Assembly: GCA_013416795.1 (NCBI GenBank)
Contig: RQSC01000034.1
Span: 61,370 to 101,941 of the forward strand
Source: Prasinococcaceae sp. CCMP 1430
Lineage: Eukaryota; Prasinodermophyta; Palmophyllophyceae; Prasinococcales; Prasinococcaceae
Reading direction: 5' to 3'
DNA: 40,572 nucleotides
Positions 9,804-18,507 of this stretch are shown piece after piece (within the stretch, counting starts at the first letter, position 1; every line of letters starts with the position of its first letter). A model generated the notes under the pieces. The model did no database searches and was not told the DNA's origin. It saw only the letters and a program-made list of their open reading frames with translations. Position numbers and translations under genes: made by a program.

Positions 9804-9900
9804 CTTTCGAGCGGGACGAACCCGAACCCCGAACGGCCCCCCGCGGCGCGCGCGGGCCGGCGCCGCGCCACAGGCGACGGGAGGGGCGCGCGAGCGCGCA

Positions 9901-9946
9901 GTGCGTGCGTGCGTGTGCGTGCGTGCGTGCGTGCGTGCGTGCGTGT
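9901..9946. repeat. GTGC tetranucleotide microsatellite
   Basis: About eleven GTGC units run with one GTGT interruption. It probably lies in the 5' leader or promoter of the following small gene. Confidence 0.9.
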
Positions 9947-10070
9947 GGAGGAGGGACCCTGATGCGATGATGCCACCCGCGCGAGCGCCGCATGGGCCGC
10001 CAGGCGTGCGGCGGCAGGCGCGTCGAGGGCCGCCGNCGGCGGTGCCGCGCGGCCAGCGGCGCGGGTGGAC

Positions 10071-10292
10071 ATGTCGTTCGAGGCCATGCGCGGCGGCGGC
10101 GACCCCGCCGCGCGCGAGCTGGCGCTCAGCCAGCGCGCCTGGAAGGCCGCCGTCGACTCGGCGGCGTCCCTCGGCGTGCCGCGCTCTGCGATGGACGGCC
10201 TCGTCGAGGACGCCGATGACGTGCGCTCGTACGAGCGCGCGCACCGCCGCCTCGAGCTGCTGCTCGCGTCCTTCGCGTCGGCAGGACTCTGA
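10071..10292 (+). CDS. Small helical protein, unknown (73 aa)
   Basis: The ATG at 10071 opens a frame of 73 codons beginning MSFEAMRGGGDPAARELAL and ending LLLASFASAGL. Its composition is balanced, with interspersed Asp/Glu, Arg and hydrophobic residues predicting two or three amphipathic helices. This differs from the Arg/Ala/Pro-only frames typical of non-coding GC-rich DNA here. No family is recognised. A single N at 10036 lies 35 nt upstream, so the frame may be the last exon of a longer gene. An A/T-rich stretch (about 10332-10345) follows the stop and could hold 3'-end signals. It converges on PIG-H. Confidence 0.45.
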   Translation: MSFEAMRGGGDPAARELALSQRAWKAAVDSAASLGVPRSAMDGLVEDADDVRSYERAHRRLELLLASFASAGL

Positions 10293-10544
10293 CGGAGGCG
10301 GCCATGCTCCGCGCGAGGCCGCGCGCCCCTTCAATAATATTAATACGCCGCGCTCGCAGCGCTCGCGCGCGCCACGCACGCCCCGCTCTCGTCGCGGAGG
10401 CCTGCCCGCCCCCTGCCCGCGCGGCGCCGGGCGCGACGCGTGGACGGGAGTCGTTACAGCCGTATGTTACAGTACGCGCAAGAGCGAGAGCGCCCACCCG
10501 CCCGCCCGGGCGCGGGTGGGCGCAGGACGGCGCAGTTGTGCTTG

Positions 10545-10976
10545 TCAGCCCCCGTCCTCCTTCCCGACCTCTGCGAGCGCGAGCACTCGCATGATGTGCG
10601 CCCTGGCCGCTTCCATCTGATCGATCGACAGCGGCGTGTCCTCAAAGAGCACGACGAACTGCTCCCAGTCGTCGCCGCGCGCCGCGGACGGCCCGCCCGC
10701 CCGCTCGCGCAGCTGCAGCGCGAGGTACGAGTACACGCCGTTGTACTCGACGCACTCGTTGATGACCACGTGGGCGATGCGCTCGCGGGCGACGAATGAG
10801 TTGCCGCCACCGCGCGCGGGTTCGCGCGCGCCGCTGCGGAGCACGCGGGAGAGCTGTACACCCACGCCGCGGACGACCAGCACGCTTTCACCCACGGCGC
10901 GCCGCCGCCACAGCAGCGCTGCCAAGGCGAGCGCGGCCACGACCAGCGCCGCGGCCGCGCGCGCGGCGGCGGGCGN
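10545..10976 (-). CDS. PIGH: GPI-GlcNAc transferase subunit PIG-H (5' partial)
   Basis: PIG-H is a subunit of the ER complex that transfers GlcNAc to phosphatidylinositol, the first step of GPI-anchor synthesis. The frame, open from the N at 10976, first encodes an Ala/Leu membrane segment (ALVVAALALAALLW), as in the family's N-terminal hairpin. The PIG-H domain follows: ESVLVVRGVGVQL, the strongly conserved HVVINE core, GVYSYLALQL and WEQFVVLFED, then a final helix. The family's usual order is complete from the second membrane segment onward. No ATG is available before the gap, so the first residues and the start are missing. About 130-140 residues are present, compared with roughly 180 in animal PIG-H. 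Confidence 0.8.
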   Translation of the reverse strand, partial: XPAAARAAAALVVAALALAALLWRRRAVGESVLVVRGVGVQLSRVLRSGAREPARGGGNSFVARERIAHVVINECVEYNGVYSYLALQLRERAGGPSAARGDDWEQFVVLFEDTPLSIDQMEAARAHIMRVLALAEVGKEDGG

Positions 10977-11231
10977 CCTGCGACTCAGCGCGCCGGCCCG
11001 CCTCGCCGCGCCGCCGCGCCGCCCCCAAACGACGGCGTATCGAAGAATCGAATGATGGTCAATTCGACAATGGTTTGGCGGTGCGCCCCGACGAAACGAG
11101 GACTTTTCCGAACCCTCGCCGCGCGCCCGCCTGCCCCGCCCGCGCGACGGCGCTCGCCGTCGCCCGCGCTCTCTCTCGCGCGCGCGGCGCGGTTTTTAAT
11201 TGCCCCGCGCGGAGCGCAGAGTGGGAAAAAG

Positions 11232-14200
11232 ATGGGACGACGCCGCCTTCGCTCCGAGCACGCGCGCGCCGCGCGCCGCGCGCCGCGCATCATTAAAAAA
11301 AAAAAAAAAGGGCCCGCTGCTCCGCGCCGCGCCGCTGCTCCTCGCGATCTGCGCCGTCCTTGCGGGCGCCCTGGCTGCTGGCGTGGTGGACGCGGACGCC
11401 CCCGCGACGGCGCCTGCGCGCGAGGGCTGCACGTCGTGGTGTGCTGAGGCCTTGGACGAGGAGCGCGAGCGCTGCCAAGACGAGACCGACCGGCTCACCC
11501 ATGCGATGGAGTCGCTGCTCGTCGAGAAGGCGACCGCAATGCGCGGCCTCGCCACGGCGCGCGCGGAGGCGGCGATGGGCGAGCAGCGTGCGAGGGAGGC
11601 CGCGGCCGAATCCGCCCGAGCCGAGTGCGTCGCAAGTCTTGAGCGCCAGCGCGATAACCTCGGCCGCGCCAAGAGGGAGCAGCTCGAGGCGGCGCGCGCC
11701 GAGGGCAGGCGCGCCGCCGACAGCGACGTGCAGCGCGCTCGCGACGACGGGCGTGCGGAGGGGCGCGAGGCAGCTGAGGCCGAGGTCAAAGCAGCCACGC
11801 TTCGCGCAGATGCTGCGGAGGCCGCCACTGCGAAGGCCGTCGAGGAGAGAGACGAGGCCCGCACGGCCGAGAGGGGCGCCCTCGAGCAGGTGGCGCAGCT
11901 CGAGTCCCAGCTAAAGCAGCAGAGCGAGGAGCCACACCGGCCGCAGTGCGACGGCGGCGAGCACGGCGACAACGCAACGCCGGCGCCCCCCGAGGAGCTG
12001 GCGGAGCTGCGGCTACAGCTGGCGTCGGCGCGGGCGCAGCTGCGGCAGCTGCGGCAGAGCGGCGACGAGGCCGAGTTGGCGTCGGTTGCGCACGTCGAGG
12101 CGCTCCAGGAGGAGCTCGCTCACGCCAAGAGGGAGCTCGCGGAGGGTCGCAGTCGGGGCACCGGCGGCGACGCTGGCGAGCTTTCGCTCTTGCGCGATGC
12201 AAACGCCGCGCTGAGCGCCGAGCTGCGCGCGGCTCGCGCGGAGGCGTCCGCCGCCGACTCGCGAGCGCGCGTGGCGGAGGCGTCCACCCCGAGGTCGCCG
12301 CAGCTCGATGTGCCAACTGAGCTGGTGAGCCTCAGGGCGCAGCTCAAGCAGCTCAAGGCAACGACGGGGAAGAGTGGCGCGCCGTCGGCTACGTCTGCGG
12401 CCGCGTCGGGGTCGGGGTCGACGCACGAGGCGGAGCTCGCCAGTGCCCGCGCGGAGGCGGCCCTCGCGCAGAGAGCGCTGGCAGCGCTCCGGGAGGAGGT
12501 CGACAAGAAGGGCATCGAGGCGGCCACCGCTGGCGCCGAGGCGATGCAGGCGCTCGCGGCGGTCGGCGCTGGAGGCGGTCTCGCCGCTGGAGCTGGCACC
12601 TGCGCACCCGCGTCCGAGCTGAGCCGCGTTCGGGCAGAGTTGGAGATGTCAGGCGTGCGGCTCGGGATTGCCGAGCGCCGAGTGACAGAACTCGAGGCTG
12701 AAGTGGTACGCGCAGACAGCGCCGCCGCACGCGCCGCCGAGGCGGCGGAGGCGGCGGCAGCCTCGTGCGGCGACTTGAGCGGGTCAGAGGCCCGGGCACG
12801 AGCAGCACAGGCGGCGGCGGACGAGTGCGCTGCAAGCGCAGAGGCTGCCGCCGCGCAGTTCGCGTCCGATGCGCGCGAACTTTCTGATGCTCTGGCGGCG
12901 TCCGAGACGCGCGCGTCTGAAGCGCAAAGCGCCGCTGCCGCCGCGCTGGCAGACGCGGATGCGCGCGCGGCTGCAGCAGAGGCTGCACGCGAACGCAGTG
13001 GGGCCAAGGCAGACGGTGCGCGCGAGTCACTGCTCGACACCCTGCGTCTCACACGTGCGGAATTGAAGGAAGCGAGAGAGGGCGAGCGAAACGCGGAGGT
13101 ACAAGCCAATGAATGCGCAGCGCGCGCGGCATTCGCGGCACAGCGCGCGACGGATGCCGAGGGCGCCGCGGAGAGCGCGAGAGAGGAGGCGCGCGAGCAT
13201 GCGCAGCGCGCGTCGCGCGAGCTGTCGGAGGCACGCGCAGGCTGCGAGGCGCGGCTCTCCGAGATGGGCGATGCTCTGGACGCAGCTGCGATGGCGGCAA
13301 GCAGAGCCGCACAGGCTGCGGCGAGGGCGTTGGAGGATGGGACGCACGGTGAGGAAGCGGCCACGGCCACGGCGGCGGAGGAGGCCGCCAGCAACGCGCG
13401 CCGCCTGCGGGCCGACACTTTGTCGGGCGATCCGAGTGCTGGGACAGCGCCGCCGCCGTCGGCGGATGCACGCATATCCCTCGCTTCCATTGGCGCCGCT
13501 GTAGCCCGCGCACTCAAAATGGGCAGCCTCGCCGCAGCGTGCACGTGGTTCGTGATGCTTGCAATTGACACCTGGAGAGCTCAAGAGCAGTCACAAAAGG
13601 GTCGCCCAGGCATGCACGGTGCGCCCGCGGCCACACTCAAAGCCACGAGACAAGCGCCACCTGCGGCGGCGGCGGCTCTGCCTGTGAGCTCTGAGCCAAT
13701 AGCTCGGGATGATGCTGGGGCAGAGGTTGACGACGGCCCGAGCGCGACAATGGGTGAGGTGACAGACGCGTGCGCCCCCCCTGCGGAGATGCCTGCGGGC
13801 AAGGCGGCGCCGGCCAGCTCGATAGTCAGCGTCGCAACGACGGCGCCCGACGACCCAGATCCGAGCGCGGCGGTGGATGGAACAGAGTCACGCGAGAACA
13901 TGGCCACGCCCACGCCAACACAGGCGGCGGCCGCCGCAGTGGAGGCAGCTTTGGCGGCGCAGGCAGCAGCACAGGCGGCGGCGGCGGCAGCGGCGGCGGC
14001 GACGACGACGACGACGCCACTCGGTGGTGCCATCAGTGTCGACGCGCCACCGACCGTCGCAACGGCCGCCTCCCCACCGCCGAGCCCGCGGCCGCCGTCG
14101 AGCAGTGGGAGCTCTGCGCTAGCGCGTGCTGCTGCAAGTCAAGCCAGGAGCTTTTCGCCGTCCCCTTCGAGGCCCGTGGGTAGCGGACCAGGCGGCGGGC

Positions 14201-14925
14201 CATCGCGACCTTCGTCGCCTAGCACGCCTGCGCGCAGCGGCGCCGATGGTGGCACCGACGTCTCCGCGCAAAGTGCCCGTGGATCCGAGACTCCCGAATC
14301 TGCACGGAGGCGCGCGCATCAGATGCGCGCGGCCGCGGCGGGCACCCGCGAGCTCGAGCGCATCCTCAAGCGAGCCGCCGCTGAGGATGGCACTACGCCA
14401 CGCCAGCTCCGCCTCGAAAGACTGGTCACAGATGCACGGTCGTGCATGGCCACGGTCAAGCATTTGCTGCCGGAGCTCAGGGCGGCCAAGGCGACGGCCA
14501 GAGCGACCAAGGAGAGGGCGGCGCGCAGGGGGGTGGCCAACGGCGCAGAAGGTAGCAGTGGTGGGGGCGTGAGCGCCGTCGGCAGAAGCGACGGCAGTGC
14601 CGGGGAAGGCAGCAGGGACAGCACAGCCACGTCGGGGGCGAGCGGCAGGCGGCAGGCCAGCGTGCGGCCGGCTCTCGCCAATTTGTCCGCGCGCCGCACA
14701 AACGCCGGGCGCGAGTCTCCCGAGCGGCTTCGCGCGCGCATGGCGGCTGAGGCCAAGCGTGCGAGGGCGCTCGCCGCAGCGCGCGCAGCGAGGGTGACAG
14801 GGACGCCGAGGCCAGCCGACGCGCAGAGAACACCGCCGAGGCCTGTCGGGTACGGCGCAAGGGACACCATGCAGCGCCCGCAAGCGTACGGCACCTCGTC
14901 GCACCGCGCTCGTGACAGCATGTAA
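11232..14925 (+). CDS. Long coiled-coil membrane protein, unknown (possible frame break)
   Basis: The main frame is open from 11200 to a TAA stop at 14925, but its first in-frame ATG is only at 11506, after a signal/anchor-like segment LLRAAPLLLAICAVLAGALA (about 11316-11375). The ATG at 11232 (MGRRRLRSEH) precedes it in another frame. The two frames meet at a 15-A tract (11295-11309), where a one-base length difference would connect them. Downstream there are about 650 residues of Ala/Glu/Arg heptad sequence (11450-13400), a second hydrophobic segment (MGSLAAACTWFVMLAIDTW, 13519-13575), then a disordered tail with poly-Ala and poly-Thr (13920-14025) and basic Ser/Pro/Arg sequence. It resembles golgin-like or other tethering proteins in form only; no family is recognised. 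The start is uncertain. Confidence 0.7.
11295..11309 (+). repeat. A15 homopolymer at a frame change
   Basis: Fifteen consecutive A residues lie between an upstream ATG frame and the long coiled-coil frame. This is a likely site of homopolymer length error or true length polymorphism. Confidence 0.85.
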
Positions 14926-15045
14926 TTCTGAAACACACACTCTAGCGATGCATCGCCGCAGAAGCGAGCCCGCGGGATCGTTATTTGTCTGCTATGCAGC
15001 CGTTCGGGTAGTTGACCTCATTCGCGCGCGCTGGCGTTCCAAGTA

Positions 15046-17979
15046 TCAGTGAACCTTCATCTGGTTGTACGCGAAGATGAGGTCGGGGTTCTCTATGTCC
15101 GGGTTGCGCTCGTACAGCTCCGTCCAGTTGGGTCCACCGCCGCAGTACACGGCGCTCAGCGACCACAGCGTATCTCCCGGCATAACGGTTATTTTTTCGC
15201 TCTTCTGACGGCCGCCTCCGCGCCCCGTCGAGGAGAACTGCGCCCTGCGCGCTCCGTGCGCCCGCGTATAGGCGGAGCTCTGCCCCCAGCCGCCGACACC
15301 CGACACGTCAGGCTTGTTCTTCCTGCCCGACATGTCCACGCCCACCAGCTGAACCGACGTCACTCGGTAGTCGCCGTCCGCATCCTCCTCGATCTCAATC
15401 TCGGCCGAGGCATTGTCGCCAGCGTCTGGAGTGTCCTCGTCGTCGCTGTCGTCTTCGGGAAGCAGCGTGGCGGTGGCGCGGTCGAGGTCGTCGTTTTCGG
15501 CCAGCTCGCTCTTGGAGTAAATGTGCTTCTTCGGCACGGGCTCCCATACCTTCCACCACGCGCGCTTCTTGCGAGCGAAGACGCGCGGCTCGCGGTGACG
15601 GCCGCGCTTGTGGCCCACGCCTTCCTCTTCCGTGCCGCCCGAGCCCAGACGCCGGCTGCGCGTGCGAGCGTGAGGCTCGAGCGTGACGACCGCCACCGTC
15701 GGCACGGGGGCTGCGTCGGGGGGCGTGTTGGGGTCGTGAAATTGCACCATCATGGCCATATGCACAGCGTTGGGGCTACCGCTCGCCTCGGCTCGCGTGA
15801 GGGCGTTGCGAGTCTCGCGGGACATCTCGCCGGGCTGCAGGGGCCGCACGAGGTCCGTCATGCCCACCCCTGCCGCGGCAACAGCGGACGAGGTCGCCCC
15901 AGCGCCCATGCTCGCGCTGCCATCTCCTCCTCCCGCCGCTGCCTGGCCCGCCTGCAGCGCAGCGTGCTTCTGGGCAGCGTGCGCGCGGCCCACCACATCG
16001 CGCACCGCTGCCACCGCGAGTGTCTGCATCTGCGCCACCTTTTCCTGCCCGAGATGCTGCACGACGGGCTGCGACGCCTTGGTCGCAACGAGCTCGAGAT
16101 TGGACACATCCACCAGGCTCAGGGCGTTCGCGCCACCGGCGGTCGCTAGCTGCATGCTCCCGCTGCCGCCGCTGCGGCCCGAGGCCGCGATGGCTGCCGC
16201 TGCGGCAGACGTCGAACCGAGGCTCGCCATGCACGCGCGCGTGTCGCCAGCTGTCATCCCCGGACCGCCGACGATCACAGGTGCACTCGTCTCCATGACC
16301 AGCTCGCCGGGCACCACGGAGATGAGCGGGCGCCTGGCATCGGCCGCCACGCGGAGGGCGCCCGCCTCGGGGATGTCGCTCGGGTTCACCGACCAACCGG
16401 GTGGCATCATGGGCACCAGCGCTTCTTCGAACGCCCTGCGCCTGATCGCCACCTCCCGGGCGACGTCGAGCTGCGCGCCGTCCTCATGCGCCGAGCGGTC
16501 GTCCCCGGCATCGGTGGAGGTGCTCCCGGTGCTGTCGCGCGGCGTGAGGCCTGTTGCGTCCGAGGCGTCGTCTGGGGGCGTCATCGGCATGTCCTTGCCT
16601 GCGCGCTCCATGTCCTGGAAGAGGCGGCTCGGGCGCATGTCCTGGAAGCTCGCCTGCGGGTTGTTGCGCACGCGCTCCGCCAGCTCCGAGCGCCGCCGCG
16701 TGGATGCAGCCATCTCGGTGGCGATGGCCATCGCGGAGCTGCCCGCGGCGTGCGTGCGGTCCATTCTCTCCTCGTCGAGGATTTCGAAGTCGAAGGACGC
16801 CATGAGCTGTGCGCCGCTCTTGCCGCCCCTCGCAGCCGTGGCGGCGCGCGTCCTGCGCCGATGGCCGTGCCCCTCGGCGGCGCGCTCGTACGGGTCCGGG
16901 AGGAACACCGTGGCCACGTCGGTCGCGCCGCGGTAGCCGGTGCTGGACTGGGGGAGGATGCGCGAGAGGTCGAGCTTGATGTTTCCCACGGTCTGCTTGT
17001 TGCGCGCGCCCTTGAATCCCGCGCCCATGACCTCCACTGCGATCGCGCAGGGTTTGGCCATCCAGCGGTCCGTCTCCTTGCCGCCGCCGAAGCCGAGGAA
17101 GCCACCGCTGGGCTTGGACTCGTACATGGTAGTCACCAGCGTGATTGGCTCGTCGGTGGCCGTGGCGCCACCTCGCATGGTGAGCAGCGAGGTCGCCCCG
17201 TGGTTGCGCCCGCGTTGCGCCGTCACCTTCACTTGCCGGCCGTCCTCGAGGTTCGCGGCCACGCCGACCACGTGCAGGGTGAACACGCACTTCACCTTTG
17301 ACCGGCCAAGACGCTGGAACCAGCGCATAAACCGACTGGGCTCGGGCTTCTCGCCGGCGTTCACCCCGCGCGCAGCGAAGGACTTGCCCACCCTCAGATC
17401 GCGAGGGTCTGCCTGATGGCGCGGCGGCGGCTCGGGCGTGCTCCCGGCGGCGAAGGTCGCCCTCTTCGCCCTCTTCGCCGGCGGCGCGCCCGCGCCGACA
17501 TCCGGGTGTCCTCGCTGCGGCTGCTGCGGCGGGCTGTCGCGAGGGCTGCCGTGGGGGCTGCGCGGATGGAGGGCCGGCGACGCGGACGAGGTGGAAGCGC
17601 CCTGAGACGACAGCGGCGAGGCTGGCGAGTCGCCCCGCGGCGGAGGCGCCATCGGTGCGCCGACCACCGCCTCGTCCAGGCTGGCAGCCGCAGGCGGGAG
17701 CGGCGTCTTCACGGGGCTGCCGACGGGTGACGCGCGAATCTCGCCCTCGTTCTCCTCCTCGAGCACGGGCAGCGGCGGCACGCCCACGAGGCTGCCGCGA
17801 GGGCTCGGACTCGGCGAGGGGGGCAGCTGCGGCTGCAGCTGCGGCTGCGGCCCTGGGTTCCCGCTCACCGCGTTGGCCACCCGCTCCCTGAACGAGCCGC
17901 CGGGCGGCGCGCCTCCCTGGGCGTCCGAGGCCGCGCGCGCCGCGCCCCCTCGTCGCTGCTTGCTGCTGCGGCGGAACAT
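15046..17979 (-). CDS. NT-C2 domain protein with C-terminal LysM
   Basis: This 977-aa protein starts at the ATG at 17979 (MFRRSSKQRR). Residues 1-220 are Pro/Ser/Gly-rich and disordered. Residues about 222-375 form an N-terminal-type C2 domain (EEIG1/EHBP1/PMI1 class): VKCVFTLHVVGV, a strand with ATSLLTMRGG, and TVGNIKLDLSRIL. This class usually acts in membrane or organelle positioning and often lacks calcium ligands. A long variable middle follows (SMQLATAGG, MSRETRNALTRAEA). The last 50 residues are a LysM fold: VMPGDTLWSLSAVYCGGG, WTELYERNPDI and the terminal IFAYNQMKVH. No signal peptide is visible, so the LysM is expected to be intracellular. It faces the gene at 18508 across a divergent 528-nt region. 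The domains are clear; the function is unknown. Confidence 0.85.
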   Translation of the reverse strand: MFRRSSKQRRGGAARAASDAQGGAPPGGSFRERVANAVSGNPGPQPQLQPQLPPSPSPSPRGSLVGVPPLPVLEEENEGEIRASPVGSPVKTPLPPAAASLDEAVVGAPMAPPPRGDSPASPLSSQGASTSSASPALHPRSPHGSPRDSPPQQPQRGHPDVGAGAPPAKRAKRATFAAGSTPEPPPRHQADPRDLRVGKSFAARGVNAGEKPEPSRFMRWFQRLGRSKVKCVFTLHVVGVAANLEDGRQVKVTAQRGRNHGATSLLTMRGGATATDEPITLVTTMYESKPSGGFLGFGGGKETDRWMAKPCAIAVEVMGAGFKGARNKQTVGNIKLDLSRILPQSSTGYRGATDVATVFLPDPYERAAEGHGHRRRTRAATAARGGKSGAQLMASFDFEILDEERMDRTHAAGSSAMAIATEMAASTRRRSELAERVRNNPQASFQDMRPSRLFQDMERAGKDMPMTPPDDASDATGLTPRDSTGSTSTDAGDDRSAHEDGAQLDVAREVAIRRRAFEEALVPMMPPGWSVNPSDIPEAGALRVAADARRPLISVVPGELVMETSAPVIVGGPGMTAGDTRACMASLGSTSAAAAAIAASGRSGGSGSMQLATAGGANALSLVDVSNLELVATKASQPVVQHLGQEKVAQMQTLAVAAVRDVVGRAHAAQKHAALQAGQAAAGGGDGSASMGAGATSSAVAAAGVGMTDLVRPLQPGEMSRETRNALTRAEASGSPNAVHMAMMVQFHDPNTPPDAAPVPTVAVVTLEPHARTRSRRLGSGGTEEEGVGHKRGRHREPRVFARKKRAWWKVWEPVPKKHIYSKSELAENDDLDRATATLLPEDDSDDEDTPDAGDNASAEIEIEEDADGDYRVTSVQLVGVDMSGRKNKPDVSGVGGWGQSSAYTRAHGARRAQFSSTGRGGGRQKSEKITVMPGDTLWSLSAVYCGGGPNWTELYERNPDIENPDLIFAYNQMKVH

Positions 17980-18507
17980 GTCGCGAATCGGCGAGCGAGA
18001 TCGGCGGGGCGCGCGGCAATGCCGCCCCGGGCGCCCGGCGCCGGGACGCGCTGGATGCGCCGCTCCGCCCCCCGTCCCGCGCTGCGGGCGCCGTGTGGCG
18101 AAGCATCCGCGTGGTGGTGTGTGTGGGGAGGGGGGGGCGCTGCGCAGCGCGATATCCCGCGCTGCGCCCGCCCAGCCCCGGTCGCGCGCGCGCGCGTTTT
18201 TTGTTTCGTTTTTGGCGCGCGCGCGCACACACTTCATTTGCCAACGCTGCCGCTTTTGCCGCGCCGCGCCGCGGCCGCGCGGGTCAAAGAAAGGGCATGC
18301 GAGCGCTGGCTGGCGATCGAGGGCGCCCGTTGTCCGGATCTGGATCTGCGCGCGGGCCCGGCAGGCGGGGGCGCGCACCGAACCTCGCCTCGGATCCCGC
18401 CTTTGTGCCCGAGGCCGATGGATGTCTGTTCGCGCCGGTTTGGTTGGCTGGGGCGCGCCGCGCGCGCCGCGCAGCCTCGGTCAGTCAGGCGCATCCCATT
18501 CTGATGA
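17980..18507. promoter_or_regulatory. Divergent promoter region
   Basis: This 528-nt region separates the 5' ends of the NT-C2/LysM gene (-) and the gene at 18508 (+), so it must serve both. It contains a T-rich patch (about 18197-18213) running into TTTGGCGC at 18211-18218, which matches the E2F/DP consensus TTTSGCGC. No TATA box is evident. Confidence 0.45.

Larger units (their letters stand above)
8974..10070. other. Gene-free region with simple-sequence DNA
   Basis: Long open frames here have GC-skewed, repeat-driven composition and no recognisable domain. The stretch holds a CAA/CCAA-rich tract (about 9182-9250), G-rich runs near 9728-9760, a TATA-like site at 9796, a GTGC microsatellite and a single N at 10036. 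It probably combines the upstream regions of G6PDH (-) and of the small gene at 10071 (+). Confidence 0.6.

Noticed and set aside
12120-13571. 483-codon minus-strand frame inside the coiled-coil gene
   Set aside because: It is a Ser/Ala-rich antisense shadow of heptad-repeat coding sequence in GC-rich DNA.
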